A stretch of 64,000 nt of DNA from assembly GCA_900696485.1 (NCBI GenBank), contig CAADGG010000022.1, positions 1 through 64,000 of the forward strand. The letters are read 5' to 3'. A program made the translations under genes and the position numbers. Under the pieces are notes generated by a model. That model was given only the letters and a program-made list of their open reading frames with translations, had not been told where the DNA came from and ran no database searches. Positions within the stretch are counted from its first letter, which is position 1, and each line of letters starts with the position of its first letter. Origin of the DNA: an uncultured Pseudomonadota bacterium (GTDB lineage Bacteria > Myxococcota_A > UBA9160 > PR03). Positions 16,693 through 25,275 of the stretch are shown here, piece by piece.

Positions 16693-18459
16693 CTAGACCG
16701 CGTCCTCGACGCCGACCCACGCGCGCAGCTGCGCCGGATCCTGCTCCCACAGCCAATCGCCGGGCTCGACGCCGGCTGGGGCGCGCTCCTTCAGGGTCCG
16801 CAGCAGCCCGCGCAGCGCGTCGACCATCCGCTCCCCGGACAGCCGCGTATACAGCGTCCGGGCGAGCCGGTCGCCGCGCTTGCTGCCGCCGACGAGCACG
16901 ACGTGATCGTTCTTGCCATAGCCGAAGATGCCGATCTCGGCGGACGGCGGGCGGGCGCAGTGGTTCGGGCAGCCGGTCATCCGGATCTCGACCGGTACGT
17001 CGCCGAGACCGGCGGCCTCGAGCTCGTCCATCCAGCGCGGAAGGATCGTCTCGGCGTCCGTCATCGCGAGCCCGCAGGTCGGCTTGGCAGGGCACGCCAT
17101 CGAGTGGCTGCGCAGCGGCGACACGGCGTCCGCGCGCGGGACGCCGTGGGCGTCGAGCACGCGCAGCAGCTCGTCTCGATCGCGCACTCCGCACAGCAGC
17201 AGGTCCTGGTGCCCCGTCAGACGCACGCGCAGATCGAGCGCGTCGACCGCAGCCCGGATGCCCTTGCGGAGCTCCGTCCGGAGCCGCCCCGCCTCGACCG
17301 GGATCCCGTAGCAACTGCTGCCATCGAGCGCGTCACTCCAGCCGAGGAACAGCCGGCCGGCGGCCAGCGGCTGCGGCTCGGCGTCTTCCAGCGAGATCTC
17401 GAAGCGCTCGCGCAGCAGCCGCTTCACCTCCGGCGTGCCGATCCGCCGGATCGTGTACTTCCAGCGCGATTGCCGGCGGTCGCGACGCTCGCCCTTCTCC
17501 TTCTGGAGGATCGCGATCGCGCGCGTCACCGCCACGACCTGCTCGCGCGGAACACGTCCGAGATAGACGCCGAGCAGTGGCGCCGTCGTGGGGTTGTTGT
17601 GGGTCTGCCCGAGTCCGCCGCCGGACCACAGATCCCACAGCGCCCCGTCGGCCGCGCCGTCTCTCGGCACCGGCGCGAAGCCGACGTCGTTCGTCCGCAC
17701 GTCGATCGAGTTGTCCGCGACGTGGGTGATGCCGACCTTGAACTTCCGCGGCAGGTACTGCGGCCCGTAGATCGGCTCGTCGACGTGGATCGGCGCGATC
17801 GTGCGGCCCTCGTCATCGGTGGACCAGACCTGGAAGTACGCACTGCTGCGCGGCGCCAGCTCCTGGGCGATCTCGTAGGCGAGCTCGCGGCCGCGCGCGT
17901 CGCCCGGTCCGAGCAGACCGTCGGCCGGCGACGTCATGACGTTGCGGTTCACGTCGCCGCAGGCCGACAGCGTCGCGTCGCGGCGGTAGTGACGAGAGAG
18001 GTGGCGCACCAGCGGGGCGAGCTTTGGCCCGTAGACGTGGTGATACTGGATCGACTGGCGCGACGTCAGCCGCAGCGTCCCGTCGCCGAACAGGTCGCAC
18101 GCTTCGTCGATCGCGGCCCATTGCTTCGCCGTGAGCTCACCACCAGCGGGGCACTTGATGCGCGTCATGAAGATCTGGTCGCCGGTCTTGCGACCGCGCT
18201 CGCCGCGCTCCTGCTGCTTGTAGATCCCGAAGAACTTCGAAAGCTCCTTGCTGACGCTGCCGAGCGTCTCGCGCTCGCCGCGCGTCAGTTGATCGATCTC
18301 CTCGGCGAACGTGTGCTTCGACGCGCCGTCGTGGACGAAGAACAGACCCTGGCTCTCGACCTTGATCCGCTCGTTCTTCGACATCTCCTCGAGGCGGGCG
18401 CTCTCGAGGTTGATCACCGGCTTGTCCGGGGGCGTCCAGTCCCCTCCGGGGTCGCTCAT
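16693..18459 (-). CDS. Sulfite reductase, siroheme hemoprotein
   Basis: The 588-residue nitrite/sulfite reductase has the paired siroheme-binding halves and the Fe4S4-siroheme ligand motif MACPAKPTCGLAMTDAE (C-x5-C) followed by TGCPNHCARP (C-x3-C). RLTSRQSIQYHHV and the N-terminal MSKNERIKVESQGL resemble CysI/Sir-type assimilatory sulfite reductases more than NirA. It reduces sulfite to sulfide with electrons from ferredoxin or a flavoprotein; no flavoprotein gene is adjacent. Upstream on the minus strand TTGACA occurs about 50 nt before the ATG, but a -10 box is unclear. Confidence 0.9.
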   Translation of the reverse strand: MSDPGGDWTPPDKPVINLESARLEEMSKNERIKVESQGLFFVHDGASKHTFAEEIDQLTRGERETLGSVSKELSKFFGIYKQQERGERGRKTGDQIFMTRIKCPAGGELTAKQWAAIDEACDLFGDGTLRLTSRQSIQYHHVYGPKLAPLVRHLSRHYRRDATLSACGDVNRNVMTSPADGLLGPGDARGRELAYEIAQELAPRSSAYFQVWSTDDEGRTIAPIHVDEPIYGPQYLPRKFKVGITHVADNSIDVRTNDVGFAPVPRDGAADGALWDLWSGGGLGQTHNNPTTAPLLGVYLGRVPREQVVAVTRAIAILQKEKGERRDRRQSRWKYTIRRIGTPEVKRLLRERFEISLEDAEPQPLAAGRLFLGWSDALDGSSCYGIPVEAGRLRTELRKGIRAAVDALDLRVRLTGHQDLLLCGVRDRDELLRVLDAHGVPRADAVSPLRSHSMACPAKPTCGLAMTDAETILPRWMDELEAAGLGDVPVEIRMTGCPNHCARPPSAEIGIFGYGKNDHVVLVGGSKRGDRLARTLYTRLSGERMVDALRGLLRTLKERAPAGVEPGDWLWEQDPAQLRAWVGVEDAV

Positions 18460-18575
18460 GACGAAAAATCCTCAGCGATGGAAACGCCGCAAACCGGCGG
18501 CGGGCGCGTGTCAAGACGGTAGCGGACCCAGGAATGGGTCTCCATTTCTACAGTGCCACCATAGGTTTCTGCGCT

Positions 18576-18968
18576 TCAGCGGATCTCGTCGCGCGTGCGC
18601 CGCAAGCGCACGCCGGCGTATTCGAGCACACCGGCGATCGGCTTGGGTTTGCGCACGGTGACGGTGACCGCGGCGCAGTCGAACTTCTCGAGCACGGCGC
18701 GCGCAATGCGGTCTCCGAGCGCCTCGACGAGCTTGTGCTGCTGGCTCACTGCGACGTCCTCGACGACCTCGAAGATCCGCTTGTAGTGAAGGGTCTGGCC
18801 GATCCGGTCACTGCGGCCGGCCGGCCGCAGCTCATACTCGACCTCGAGATCGAGCGTGACGGGCCGCCGCATCCGGCGCTCCGCCGCGGTGACGCCGAGC
18901 GCGGCGGGGATCTGGATCCCTTCGAGCAGGATCACGTCGGCGGGCTGCGGATCTCGCGGCGGCTTCAT
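18576..18968 (-). CDS. folB: Dihydroneopterin aldolase (FolB) family protein
   Basis: A 130-residue FolB-type T-fold protein: VILLEGIQIPAALGVTAAER, TLDLEVEYELR, HYKRIFEVVEDVA, LVEALGDRIARAVLEKF and TVTVRKPKPI align with dihydroneopterin aldolases, including the Lys-Pro near the C-terminus and the Glu of LVEALG. It would act in folate synthesis. ATG at 18968 has GGAGG 6 nt upstream and lies 2 nt after the moaA stop; a TTG at 18974 is the alternative. Being downstream of moaA in one transcript groups two pterin enzymes. Confidence 0.8.
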   Translation of the reverse strand: MKPPRDPQPADVILLEGIQIPAALGVTAAERRMRRPVTLDLEVEYELRPAGRSDRIGQTLHYKRIFEVVEDVAVSQQHKLVEALGDRIARAVLEKFDCAAVTVTVRKPKPIAGVLEYAGVRLRRTRDEIR

Positions 18969-18970
18969 CG

Positions 18971-20023
18971 TCAACCTCCGATCTGGCTCATCGTCCGCTC
19001 GGGCTTCACGAACAGGCCGTCGCTGATGTGGTGCTTCAGCTCCTTGGTCGTGACGGCCGCGCGCAGCCGGTCCGCCAGCTCGGCGTCCGAGAGGCCGGCG
19101 CGCATCGGCCCGAGCAGATCGTGCTCGCGCAGCGAGAACAGGCAGGTGCGGAGCTTGCCGTCGGCCGTGAGCCGGATCCGGTTGCAGCTGGCGCAGAACG
19201 GCGCCGTCACGGAATCGATGAAGCCCATCCGGCCCGGCGCGCCGTCGGCGAACACCCAGTCCCGGCTCGGCGCATGCGGGTCCTGATCCGGGGCCGGCCG
19301 CAGCGGGAAGACCTGCTCGACGCGGGCGCGCAGCTCGTGGCCGGGGACCAGCGCGTTCGTTCCCCAGCGCTGTCCGTGCTCAAGCGGCATGAACTCGATG
19401 AAGCGGACCTCGAAGCCGCGCTCGCGGGCGAAGCGCGCAAAGGCGACCGCCTCGCCGTCGTTGACGCCGCGGAGGACCACGCAGTTGACGCTGATCGGCA
19501 CCAGCCCGGCCGCCTCGGCGGCGTCGATGCCGGCGAGCACGTCGGCCAGCGCGTCGCGCTGCGCGAGCTTCGCGAACGTCGCTGGATCCAGCGAATCGAG
19601 GCTCACATTGACGCGCTCGAGGCCGGCGGCGCGCAGCGCGCCAGCGAGGCGCGGCAGCTCGGTCCCATTGGTCGTCAGCGCCAGATCCTCGAGGCCCGGC
19701 AGCTTCGCAACCTCGCGGATCAGGTTCGGCAGGTTCTTGCGCAGCAGCGGCTCGCCGCCGGTCACGCGCAGCTTCTTGACCCCACACCCGACGGCGACGC
19801 GCGTGATCCGCGCCAGTTCCTCGAGCGTCGCCAGCTCCCCCTTCGGAAGCCACTCGATGTCTTGCTCGGGAATGCAGTAGACGCAGCGGAAGTTGCAGCG
19901 ATCCGTCACCGAGATGCGCAGGCTCTCGATGCGCCGAGCCCAGCCGTCGACGAGCGCCGACTCCGGAGCGACGCCGTCGAACACGGGGCGGGGGAGGTGT
20001 TCCGGGACGTGCGAGTCAGACAT
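18971..20023 (-). CDS. moaA: GTP 3',8-cyclase of molybdenum cofactor synthesis
   Basis: The 350-residue radical SAM enzyme forms 3',8-cyclo-7,8-dihydro-GTP from GTP. Both iron-sulfur clusters are accounted for: N-terminal CNFRCVYC in RISVTDRCNFRC, and C-terminal CASCNRIRLTADGKLRTC (CxxC-x13-C). LRVTGGEPLLRKNL, TTNGTEL and NVSLDSLDP are standard, and the essential C-terminal Gly-Gly (TMSQIGG) is intact. The long frame continues upstream, but ATG at 20023 gives the normal MoaA N-terminus. No other moa gene is nearby. Confidence 0.94.
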   Translation of the reverse strand: MSDSHVPEHLPRPVFDGVAPESALVDGWARRIESLRISVTDRCNFRCVYCIPEQDIEWLPKGELATLEELARITRVAVGCGVKKLRVTGGEPLLRKNLPNLIREVAKLPGLEDLALTTNGTELPRLAGALRAAGLERVNVSLDSLDPATFAKLAQRDALADVLAGIDAAEAAGLVPISVNCVVLRGVNDGEAVAFARFARERGFEVRFIEFMPLEHGQRWGTNALVPGHELRARVEQVFPLRPAPDQDPHAPSRDWVFADGAPGRMGFIDSVTAPFCASCNRIRLTADGKLRTCLFSLREHDLLGPMRAGLSDAELADRLRAAVTTKELKHHISDGLFVKPERTMSQIGG

Positions 20024-20179
20024 GAGCCGGATCGTAGCGCTCGCTCCGGCGCCGGCCGGCCCGCTGGCGGTCGGCCACTCGCCGGGTGCGCCGTGGGCTG
20101 CTTGACGGCGGCGCGCCCACGCCGGACTCTCCGGCGGGTCGCGGCCTCGCCTCGCGCCCGCTCGGAGGATTGCCGGTCC

Positions 20180-21391
20180 ATGAGCCAACGCTTCGAAAGC
20201 CTCGTCGCCCGCGAAGCGCGCGTGTTCCTGCCGGTCGTGAAGCGCCTGCCGGTCGTCCTGGTGGAAGGCCGCGGCGCCCGCGTGCGCGACGTCGACGGGC
20301 GCGAGTACGTGGATCTCACCGGCGGCTGGGGCGTCACCGCTATCGGGCACTCGCATCCGGCGCTGGTCGCGGCGATCGCCGAGCAGGCGGGCCGGCTCAT
20401 GCAGACCACCAACCTGTTCTACACGCTGCCGCAGCTCGACCTGGCCGAACGGCTGCTGGCCGTCGTGCCGGACGCGCTGACGCGGGCGTTCTTCGTCAGC
20501 TCCGGCGCCGAAGCGATGGACGGAGCGCTGAAGCTGGCGCACCGCGCAACGGGGCGGACGAAGTTCGTGTCGACGACGCAGAGCTTCCACGGCCGGACGC
20601 TCGGCGCGCTCGGCATCATCGGGCAGGAGAAGCACCGCGTCCCGTATCAGCGAATGGTCCAGGAAGGCTGCTTCGTGCCGTTCGGCGATCTCGATGCCGC
20701 GGCGCGCGCCGTCGACGCCGACACCGCCGCGTTCGTCGTGGAGCCGATCCAGGGCGAGGGGGGCGTTCACGTCGCACCGGCCGGGTACCTCGCCGGTCTG
20801 CGCGAGCGCACGCGCGCCGCCGGCGCGCTGCTGATCCTCGACGAGATCCAGACCGGCATCGGCCGCACCGGCCGCTGGCTGGCGCTCGAGCACGAACCGC
20901 TGCCGGACGGCTCGGGGCCGGTCGTACCGGACATCGTCACGCTCGGGAAGGGACTCGGCGGCGGCTTCCCGATCGCCGGCTTCCTGTGTACCGAGGACGT
21001 CGCCAAGACCGTGTCGCTCGGGGACCATGGCGGCACCTATGCCGGCAATCCGCTCGCCTGCGCGGCGGCCGACACCGTCCTGCGTGTGATCGCCGAAGAC
21101 GGCCTCGTCGCGCGCGCGGCGGAGCTCGGCGCGCGGACGCTCGGACGGCTGCACGCGTTCGCGGCGGAACACCCGGAACGCGCCGGAGAAGTCCGCGGGC
21201 GGGGCCTGCTGCTCGGCATGGAGCTGCGGGATCTCGACGCTGCGGCCACGCTGTCGCAGCGCGCGGTCGCGCGCGGCGTGCTGGTGAACGTGACCGCCGG
21301 CAACGTGCTGCGGCTGTTCCCGGCGCTCAACATCCCCGAGCACGAGCTGTCCGGAGCCCTCGAGACGGTGCTGGACCTGATCGCGGGCTGA
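20180..21391 (+). CDS. argD: Class III aminotransferase, acetylornithine aminotransferase type
   Basis: The 403-residue PLP enzyme has VDLTGGWGVTAIGHSHP, FFVSSGAEAMDGALKLA, SFHGRTLGALG, VEPIQGEGGVHVAP, LILDEIQTGIGRTG and the PLP lysine in PDIVTLGKGLGGGFPIAG. These are typical of ArgD/AstC acetylornithine or succinylornithine transaminases. The paralogue groups (GABA, ornithine, beta-alanine aminotransferases) cannot be fully ruled out without other arg genes nearby. ATG at 20180 has GGAGGA 14 nt upstream; the open frame extends upstream but into non-coding sequence divergent from moaA. Confidence 0.8.
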   Translation: MSQRFESLVAREARVFLPVVKRLPVVLVEGRGARVRDVDGREYVDLTGGWGVTAIGHSHPALVAAIAEQAGRLMQTTNLFYTLPQLDLAERLLAVVPDALTRAFFVSSGAEAMDGALKLAHRATGRTKFVSTTQSFHGRTLGALGIIGQEKHRVPYQRMVQEGCFVPFGDLDAAARAVDADTAAFVVEPIQGEGGVHVAPAGYLAGLRERTRAAGALLILDEIQTGIGRTGRWLALEHEPLPDGSGPVVPDIVTLGKGLGGGFPIAGFLCTEDVAKTVSLGDHGGTYAGNPLACAAADTVLRVIAEDGLVARAAELGARTLGRLHAFAAEHPERAGEVRGRGLLLGMELRDLDAAATLSQRAVARGVLVNVTAGNVLRLFPALNIPEHELSGALETVLDLIAG

Positions 21392-21496
21392 GCGTCGGCG
21401 TGGGGCCGGATCGGGTCGAGTCGGCCGGCTACGGCCCGGCTTTGACAGCGTCGGCGCGTGGTGCCACGATCGGCGACCCCCGTGCGGAGGAATCGC

Positions 21497-22294
21497 GTGG
21501 ATCCGGCGCAGCTCACCGACGTCCGCTACGAGGTCGACCGCGGTCTCGCGTGGATCACGATCGACCGGCCCGAACGGCTCAATGCATTCACCGCCCACAC
21601 GGTCGACGAACTGATCCGCTGCGTGAAGGCGGCCTGGGCGGATTCCTCCGTCGGTGTGCTCGCGTTGACCGGCGCCGGCGAGCGCGCCTTCTGCGTCGGG
21701 GGCGACCAGAAACAGCGCGAACAGACGGGGGACTACGGGCCGTCGGAGTCCGGCCTGTTCGAGGTCGAGACGCTGCACCGGGTGCTCCGCGACGTCCCGA
21801 AGCCGGTGATCGCGGCGATCAATGGCCTCGCGATCGGCGGCGGGCACGTGTTGCACGTCGTCTGCGACCTCAGTCTCGCTGCCGAGCACGCGCGCTTCGG
21901 ACAGGCGGGGCCGCGCGTCGGCTCCTTCGATGCCGGCTTCGGCAGCGCGTACCTGGCGCGCATCCTCGGCGACAAACGCGCGCGCGAGATCTGGTACCTG
22001 TGCCGCCAGTACGATGCCGACACCATGCTGCGCTGGGGCCTCGTGAATGCCGTCGTCCCCGGAGCCGAGCTGCGCGCCGAGGTGCGGCGCTGGGCCGACG
22101 AGATCCTCGAGAAGAGTCCCACGGCGCTGCGCTTCCTCAAGCACTCGTTCAACGCGGACAGCGAGTCCATCGCCGGCATCGGGCAACTGTCGTTCGACGG
22201 GCTCGATCTGTTCGTCGACAGCGAGGAAGCCCGGGAAGGCGTCCGCGCGTTCCGCGACAAGCGCCCGCCCGACTTCTCGAAGTTCCGACGCTGA
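21497..22294 (+). CDS. badI: BadI-like 2-ketocyclohexanecarboxyl-CoA hydrolase (crotonase family)
   Basis: A 265-residue crotonase close to MenB but more like BadI of cyclohexanecarboxylate degradation: [63 protein letters not shown] and [18 protein letters not shown] follow the remembered BadI sequence. BadI opens the ring of 2-ketocyclohexanecarboxyl-CoA. The next gene, overlapping by one base, resembles BadH, which makes that substrate, so the pair supports the call. GTG at 21497 with CGGAGGA upstream is preferred over the ATG at 21458. A MenB paralogue of another role remains possible. Confidence 0.7.
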   Translation: MDPAQLTDVRYEVDRGLAWITIDRPERLNAFTAHTVDELIRCVKAAWADSSVGVLALTGAGERAFCVGGDQKQREQTGDYGPSESGLFEVETLHRVLRDVPKPVIAAINGLAIGGGHVLHVVCDLSLAAEHARFGQAGPRVGSFDAGFGSAYLARILGDKRAREIWYLCRQYDADTMLRWGLVNAVVPGAELRAEVRRWADEILEKSPTALRFLKHSFNADSESIAGIGQLSFDGLDLFVDSEEAREGVRAFRDKRPPDFSKFRR

Positions 22295-23070
22295 TGTCGT
22301 CGCCCCTGCGACGGGTCGCGGCGGAGGCCGACGAGCGGCGGATCGTGCTCGTGACGGGCGGCGCCGGCGCGATCGGCGCCGCCGTCTGCACCGCGCTGGC
22401 CGAACAGGGGCGCCAGGTCGTAGCGGCCGATCTCGACGCCGCGCGCGCCGCGGCGATCGCCGAGCCGCTCGGCGGCGTCGGCGTCGCGATGGATGTGGCG
22501 GATCCGGACTCGGTCACGCGTGCGCTCGCCGAAGCCCGGGAACGCATCGGCGCGATGACGCTGCTCGTCTCTTGCGCCGGCTGGGACGAGATGCGGCCGT
22601 TCATCACGACCGACGAAGCGTTCCAGGCGCGCGTGCTGGAGATCAATCTGGCCGGTCCGATGCGCGTGGCCCGCGGCGTGCTGCCGGACATGATCGCCGC
22701 CGGCTTCGGCCGCATCGTGCTGGTGGCGTCCGATGCGGGGCGCGTCGGCTCGTCCGGTGAGGCGATCTATGCGGCCGCCAAGGGCGGCGTGATCGCACTG
22801 GCGAAATCGCTGGCGCGCGAAGTCGTACGCCACGGCATCACCGCCAACAGCGTCTGCCCCGGGCCGACCGACACGCCGCTGTTCCGCGGACTCGCCGCCG
22901 CCAGCCGCGACGGCGATCGCCTCACCCAGGCGCTCGAGCGCGCGATCCCGATGCGGCGCCTCGGCCGGCCGCAAGACGTGGCGCCGGCCGTGGCCTTCCT
23001 GTGCTCCGACGAAGCCGGCTACGTCACCGGCCAGACGCTGTCGGTGAGCGGGGGCTTGACGATGGCCTGA
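22294..23070 (+). CDS. badH: BadH-like 2-hydroxycyclohexanecarboxyl-CoA dehydrogenase (SDR)
   Basis: The 258-residue SDR has VTGGAGAIGAAVC, SCAGWDEMRPFI, VASDAGRVGSSGEAIYAAAK (Ser, Tyr and Lys of the catalytic set) and NSVCPGPTDTPLF. The GWD-x-PF and SDA-RVGSSGE segments are those of BadH, which oxidises 2-hydroxycyclohexanecarboxyl-CoA. Together with the preceding badI-like gene it points to beta-oxidation of alicyclic carboxylates. The N-terminal MSSPLRRVAAEADER extension before the Rossmann fold is longer than usual. The ATG overlaps the upstream stop (TGATG). Confidence 0.7.
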   Translation: MSSPLRRVAAEADERRIVLVTGGAGAIGAAVCTALAEQGRQVVAADLDAARAAAIAEPLGGVGVAMDVADPDSVTRALAEARERIGAMTLLVSCAGWDEMRPFITTDEAFQARVLEINLAGPMRVARGVLPDMIAAGFGRIVLVASDAGRVGSSGEAIYAAAKGGVIALAKSLAREVVRHGITANSVCPGPTDTPLFRGLAAASRDGDRLTQALERAIPMRRLGRPQDVAPAVAFLCSDEAGYVTGQTLSVSGGLTMA

Positions 23071-23115
23071 CGTCGAGACGGGCCCGGGGCTTCCTGGTTC
23101 CGCTCGGGACCGAGG

Positions 23116-23144
23116 GTCGCGGCGGGATGCGGCCGCGCCGCGAC
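23116..23144. terminator. Hairpin between convergent genes
   Basis: GTCGCGGCG (23116-23124) and CGCCGCGAC (23136-23144) form a perfect 9-bp stem with an 11-nt loop in the 104-nt space between the convergent badH-like and DsbA-like genes. It can fold on either strand; there is no T-tract. Confidence 0.45.
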
Positions 23145-23174
23145 GCCACAGGCCGGGACGGGCGCCGGCGCGCA

Positions 23175-24500
23175 CTAGGGTCCGGCGAGCCGGGCATGCA
23201 GCTCGGCTTCGACGCGCCAGAGCCGATCCTGCCCCCACGTGCAGAAATCGGACTCGCCCGGGCGCGCCCGCAGGCGGAAGCTCGGGACGCCCCACAGGCC
23301 GAGCGCGAACAACGTCTCCCGGTTGGCTTCGAGCTCGTCGCGCCAGCCGCGATCGACACCCTGCTCGGCGCGCGCCTCGTCCCAGGACAGGCCCGCCCTC
23401 TCGACGACGGCGCGGAGGCCCGCGTCGCTTCCGGTGTCGACGCCCTCGGCGAACGCCGCCCGCGCGAACGCGTGCAGGAACTCCGCGGCGCGACCGCGCT
23501 CCCGCGCCCATGGATAGAGCTGGAAGGCGCGCTCGACCGGGCGGCCGACGGGATCGCAGACGCGGCCGAACGGAACCCCGGCGCGGCGCGCCTCGCGGCG
23601 GGTGTCGAGCACGATGTAGAGGCGCTTGGCGGCGGGCACGGGGAGCCCGCGCATCACCATCGGCAGCACCGGGCGCAGGACGATGTCGACCGGCAGCCGG
23701 CCGGGGAGCGCAAAGACACGCTCCATCGCGATGTAGCTGTAGGGACTGCGCAGCGAGCAGAAGAACTCGAGCGTCCAGCGATCAGGAGATGCGGCCGATC
23801 GCGCCGGCAGCACGGGCGGCGCGACCAGCGGCGCGACGTCGGCGCTGCGCGCGAGACCGAGACCGGCGAGGCGTTCCTCGAGGTGCGCGAGGCGGTCGAC
23901 TCCCCAATACCACTCGCCACCGTAGTGAAACATGCCGCCGAGATAGTGGCCGAGACGATGACGCCGTTCGGTGCCGGCCGCGACGGCTGCACGCGCGGCG
24001 GCGTCGGGCAGCGGCGCGGATTCGTGCTCGAGCGCGCCGAGCGCCGCGGCGTCGCCGCGCCAGAGCGCGTCGCCGACACGCGGCGCCAGCGCTGGGAATG
24101 CGGCGGAGGATGCGCCCGCCAGGATCCTCGTGGCCTGCGCGACGAGCGCCGGCGCCGGAGCCGACGCGCCGCGTGGAAAGGCGAGCCGGTAGCCCGGGGC
24201 AACGTCGGCAGCGTCCTTGCGCGCGAACGCGTCGAGTCGTGCGCGCTCCGGAGCCGCCTCGTCGGGAGGTGGGCCGACCAGCAGCGGCACCAGCTCGACG
24301 TTCCAGCGCGCGGCGAAGCGTTCGAGCACCTGCGCGCCGAGATGCGAGTACGGATCGTCGACCTGATGGAACCACAGCACCTGATGCGGCGCGCGGGCCA
24401 CGCTGCGCCGGAGCTCGGCGACGCCGCGCCGGACATCCCGCAGCCCATCGCTGGTCAGCGCCGCGACGACCCACGGCTCGAGACGCCGGCGCAGGCTCAC
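23175..24500 (-). CDS. Tandem DsbA/HCCA-isomerase-like thioredoxin-fold protein
   Basis: The 441-residue protein seems to carry two thioredoxin-fold domains of the DsbA family (2-hydroxychromene-2-carboxylate isomerase / GST-kappa type). The first starts at VLWFHQVDDPYSHLG (about residue 41) and the second at TLEFFCSLRSPYSYIA (about 243); both begin with the strand-D-PYS turn typical of this family, and both continue with PLLVGPP or RPVLPM. The second ends with LFALGLWGVPSFRLR, the usual cis-Pro region. Catalytic CxxC motifs are absent, so a glutathione-dependent isomerase or other role is more likely than oxidoreduction. Start appears to be GTG. Confidence 0.65.
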   Translation of the reverse strand: MSLRRRLEPWVVAALTSDGLRDVRRGVAELRRSVARAPHQVLWFHQVDDPYSHLGAQVLERFAARWNVELVPLLVGPPPDEAAPERARLDAFARKDAADVAPGYRLAFPRGASAPAPALVAQATRILAGASSAAFPALAPRVGDALWRGDAAALGALEHESAPLPDAAARAAVAAGTERRHRLGHYLGGMFHYGGEWYWGVDRLAHLEERLAGLGLARSADVAPLVAPPVLPARSAASPDRWTLEFFCSLRSPYSYIAMERVFALPGRLPVDIVLRPVLPMVMRGLPVPAAKRLYIVLDTRREARRAGVPFGRVCDPVGRPVERAFQLYPWARERGRAAEFLHAFARAAFAEGVDTGSDAGLRAVVERAGLSWDEARAEQGVDRGWRDELEANRETLFALGLWGVPSFRLRARPGESDFCTWGQDRLWRVEAELHARLAGP

Positions 24501-24697
24501 GGCGCGGCAACCGGCCGGAGCGGCGATCCGCGAGGTCCGGTCCGGCGCGCCGCTCCGCGTCTCATGCCGGGACGGACTAGACGATCGTCGCAGCGGCGGC
24601 CAGACGCGGCGCCGGCGATCCGGCGCTCATCGAGCAGCGGAGCGCTCGCACGGGCGGAAGCGGGGCTAAGCTGGGAACTCCCGCGAAAGGAGGATCC

Positions 24698-25201
24698 ATG
24701 TCCGTTCGGAACCACGCCCGCCTCTCGTCGATCGCGTGGGTGGCCCTGGTGCTGCTCGCGAGTCCCCCCGCCGCACACGCGCAATCGGAGCATGCGCATG
24801 ACGACGACGCGTCCGCATCGGCCGCCGATCTCCCGCGCACGCCGCGGCCGGCCGACGCGGTGCTCTACATCATCGCGCCGGTCGACGGGGAGACCGTCCC
24901 GAGCCCGGTGACGGTGCGCTTCGGACTGCGCGGCATGGGCGTCGCCCCCGCCGGCGTGGAGTTCCCCGACACCGGTCATCACCACCTGCTCATCGATGCC
25001 GCGCTGCCCCCGCTCGACCTCCCCCTCCCGGCCAACGAGCAGAACCTGCATTTCGGCGCCGGCCAGACCGAAGTCACCCTGGACCTCGCCCCGGGCCGTC
25101 ACGCACTCCAGCTCATCCTCGGCGACAAGAACCATATCCCCCACGCTCCCCCGCTCCTCTCCGACCGCATCACCATCACCGTCCCTCCCTCCTCCCCCTG
25201 A
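24698..25201 (+). CDS. Exported DUF4399 protein
   Basis: A 167-residue protein with a signal peptide (WVALVLLASPPAAHAQ) and one DUF4399 domain: YIIAPVDGETVPSPVTVRFGL, GVEFPDTGHHHLLID and the closing LDLAPGRHALQLILGDKNH-x-PH. The His-rich GHHHLLID is conserved in the family, whose function is not known. A strong AAGGAGG ribosome site lies 6 nt before the ATG. The last 30 codons are strongly C- and T-rich and the gene ends 36 nt before a repeat element. Confidence 0.75.
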   Translation: MSVRNHARLSSIAWVALVLLASPPAAHAQSEHAHDDDASASAADLPRTPRPADAVLYIIAPVDGETVPSPVTVRFGLRGMGVAPAGVEFPDTGHHHLLIDAALPPLDLPLPANEQNLHFGAGQTEVTLDLAPGRHALQLILGDKNHIPHAPPLLSDRITITVPPSSP

Positions 25202-25237
25202 CCCCCTCCGTCCACCAAGAACGTCGAGAAAGGAATC

Positions 25238-25275
25238 GTCAAGAAAGGGGTCGGGTTCGTTTCGTCAACTTTTCC
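25238..25275 (+). repeat. A-type REP-like half element, left of the epimerase gene
   Basis: The copy begins GTCAAGAAAGGGG and ends TCAACTTTTCC. It carries TTCGTTTCGTC in the centre where other copies have TTCGATTCGTC, a variant shared only with the inverted copy at 26244-26280. On the minus strand its TTGAC end provides the stop codon of the epimerase gene. A partial copy of its first 13 nt (CGTCGAGAAAGG) precedes it at 25223-25234. Confidence 0.85.
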
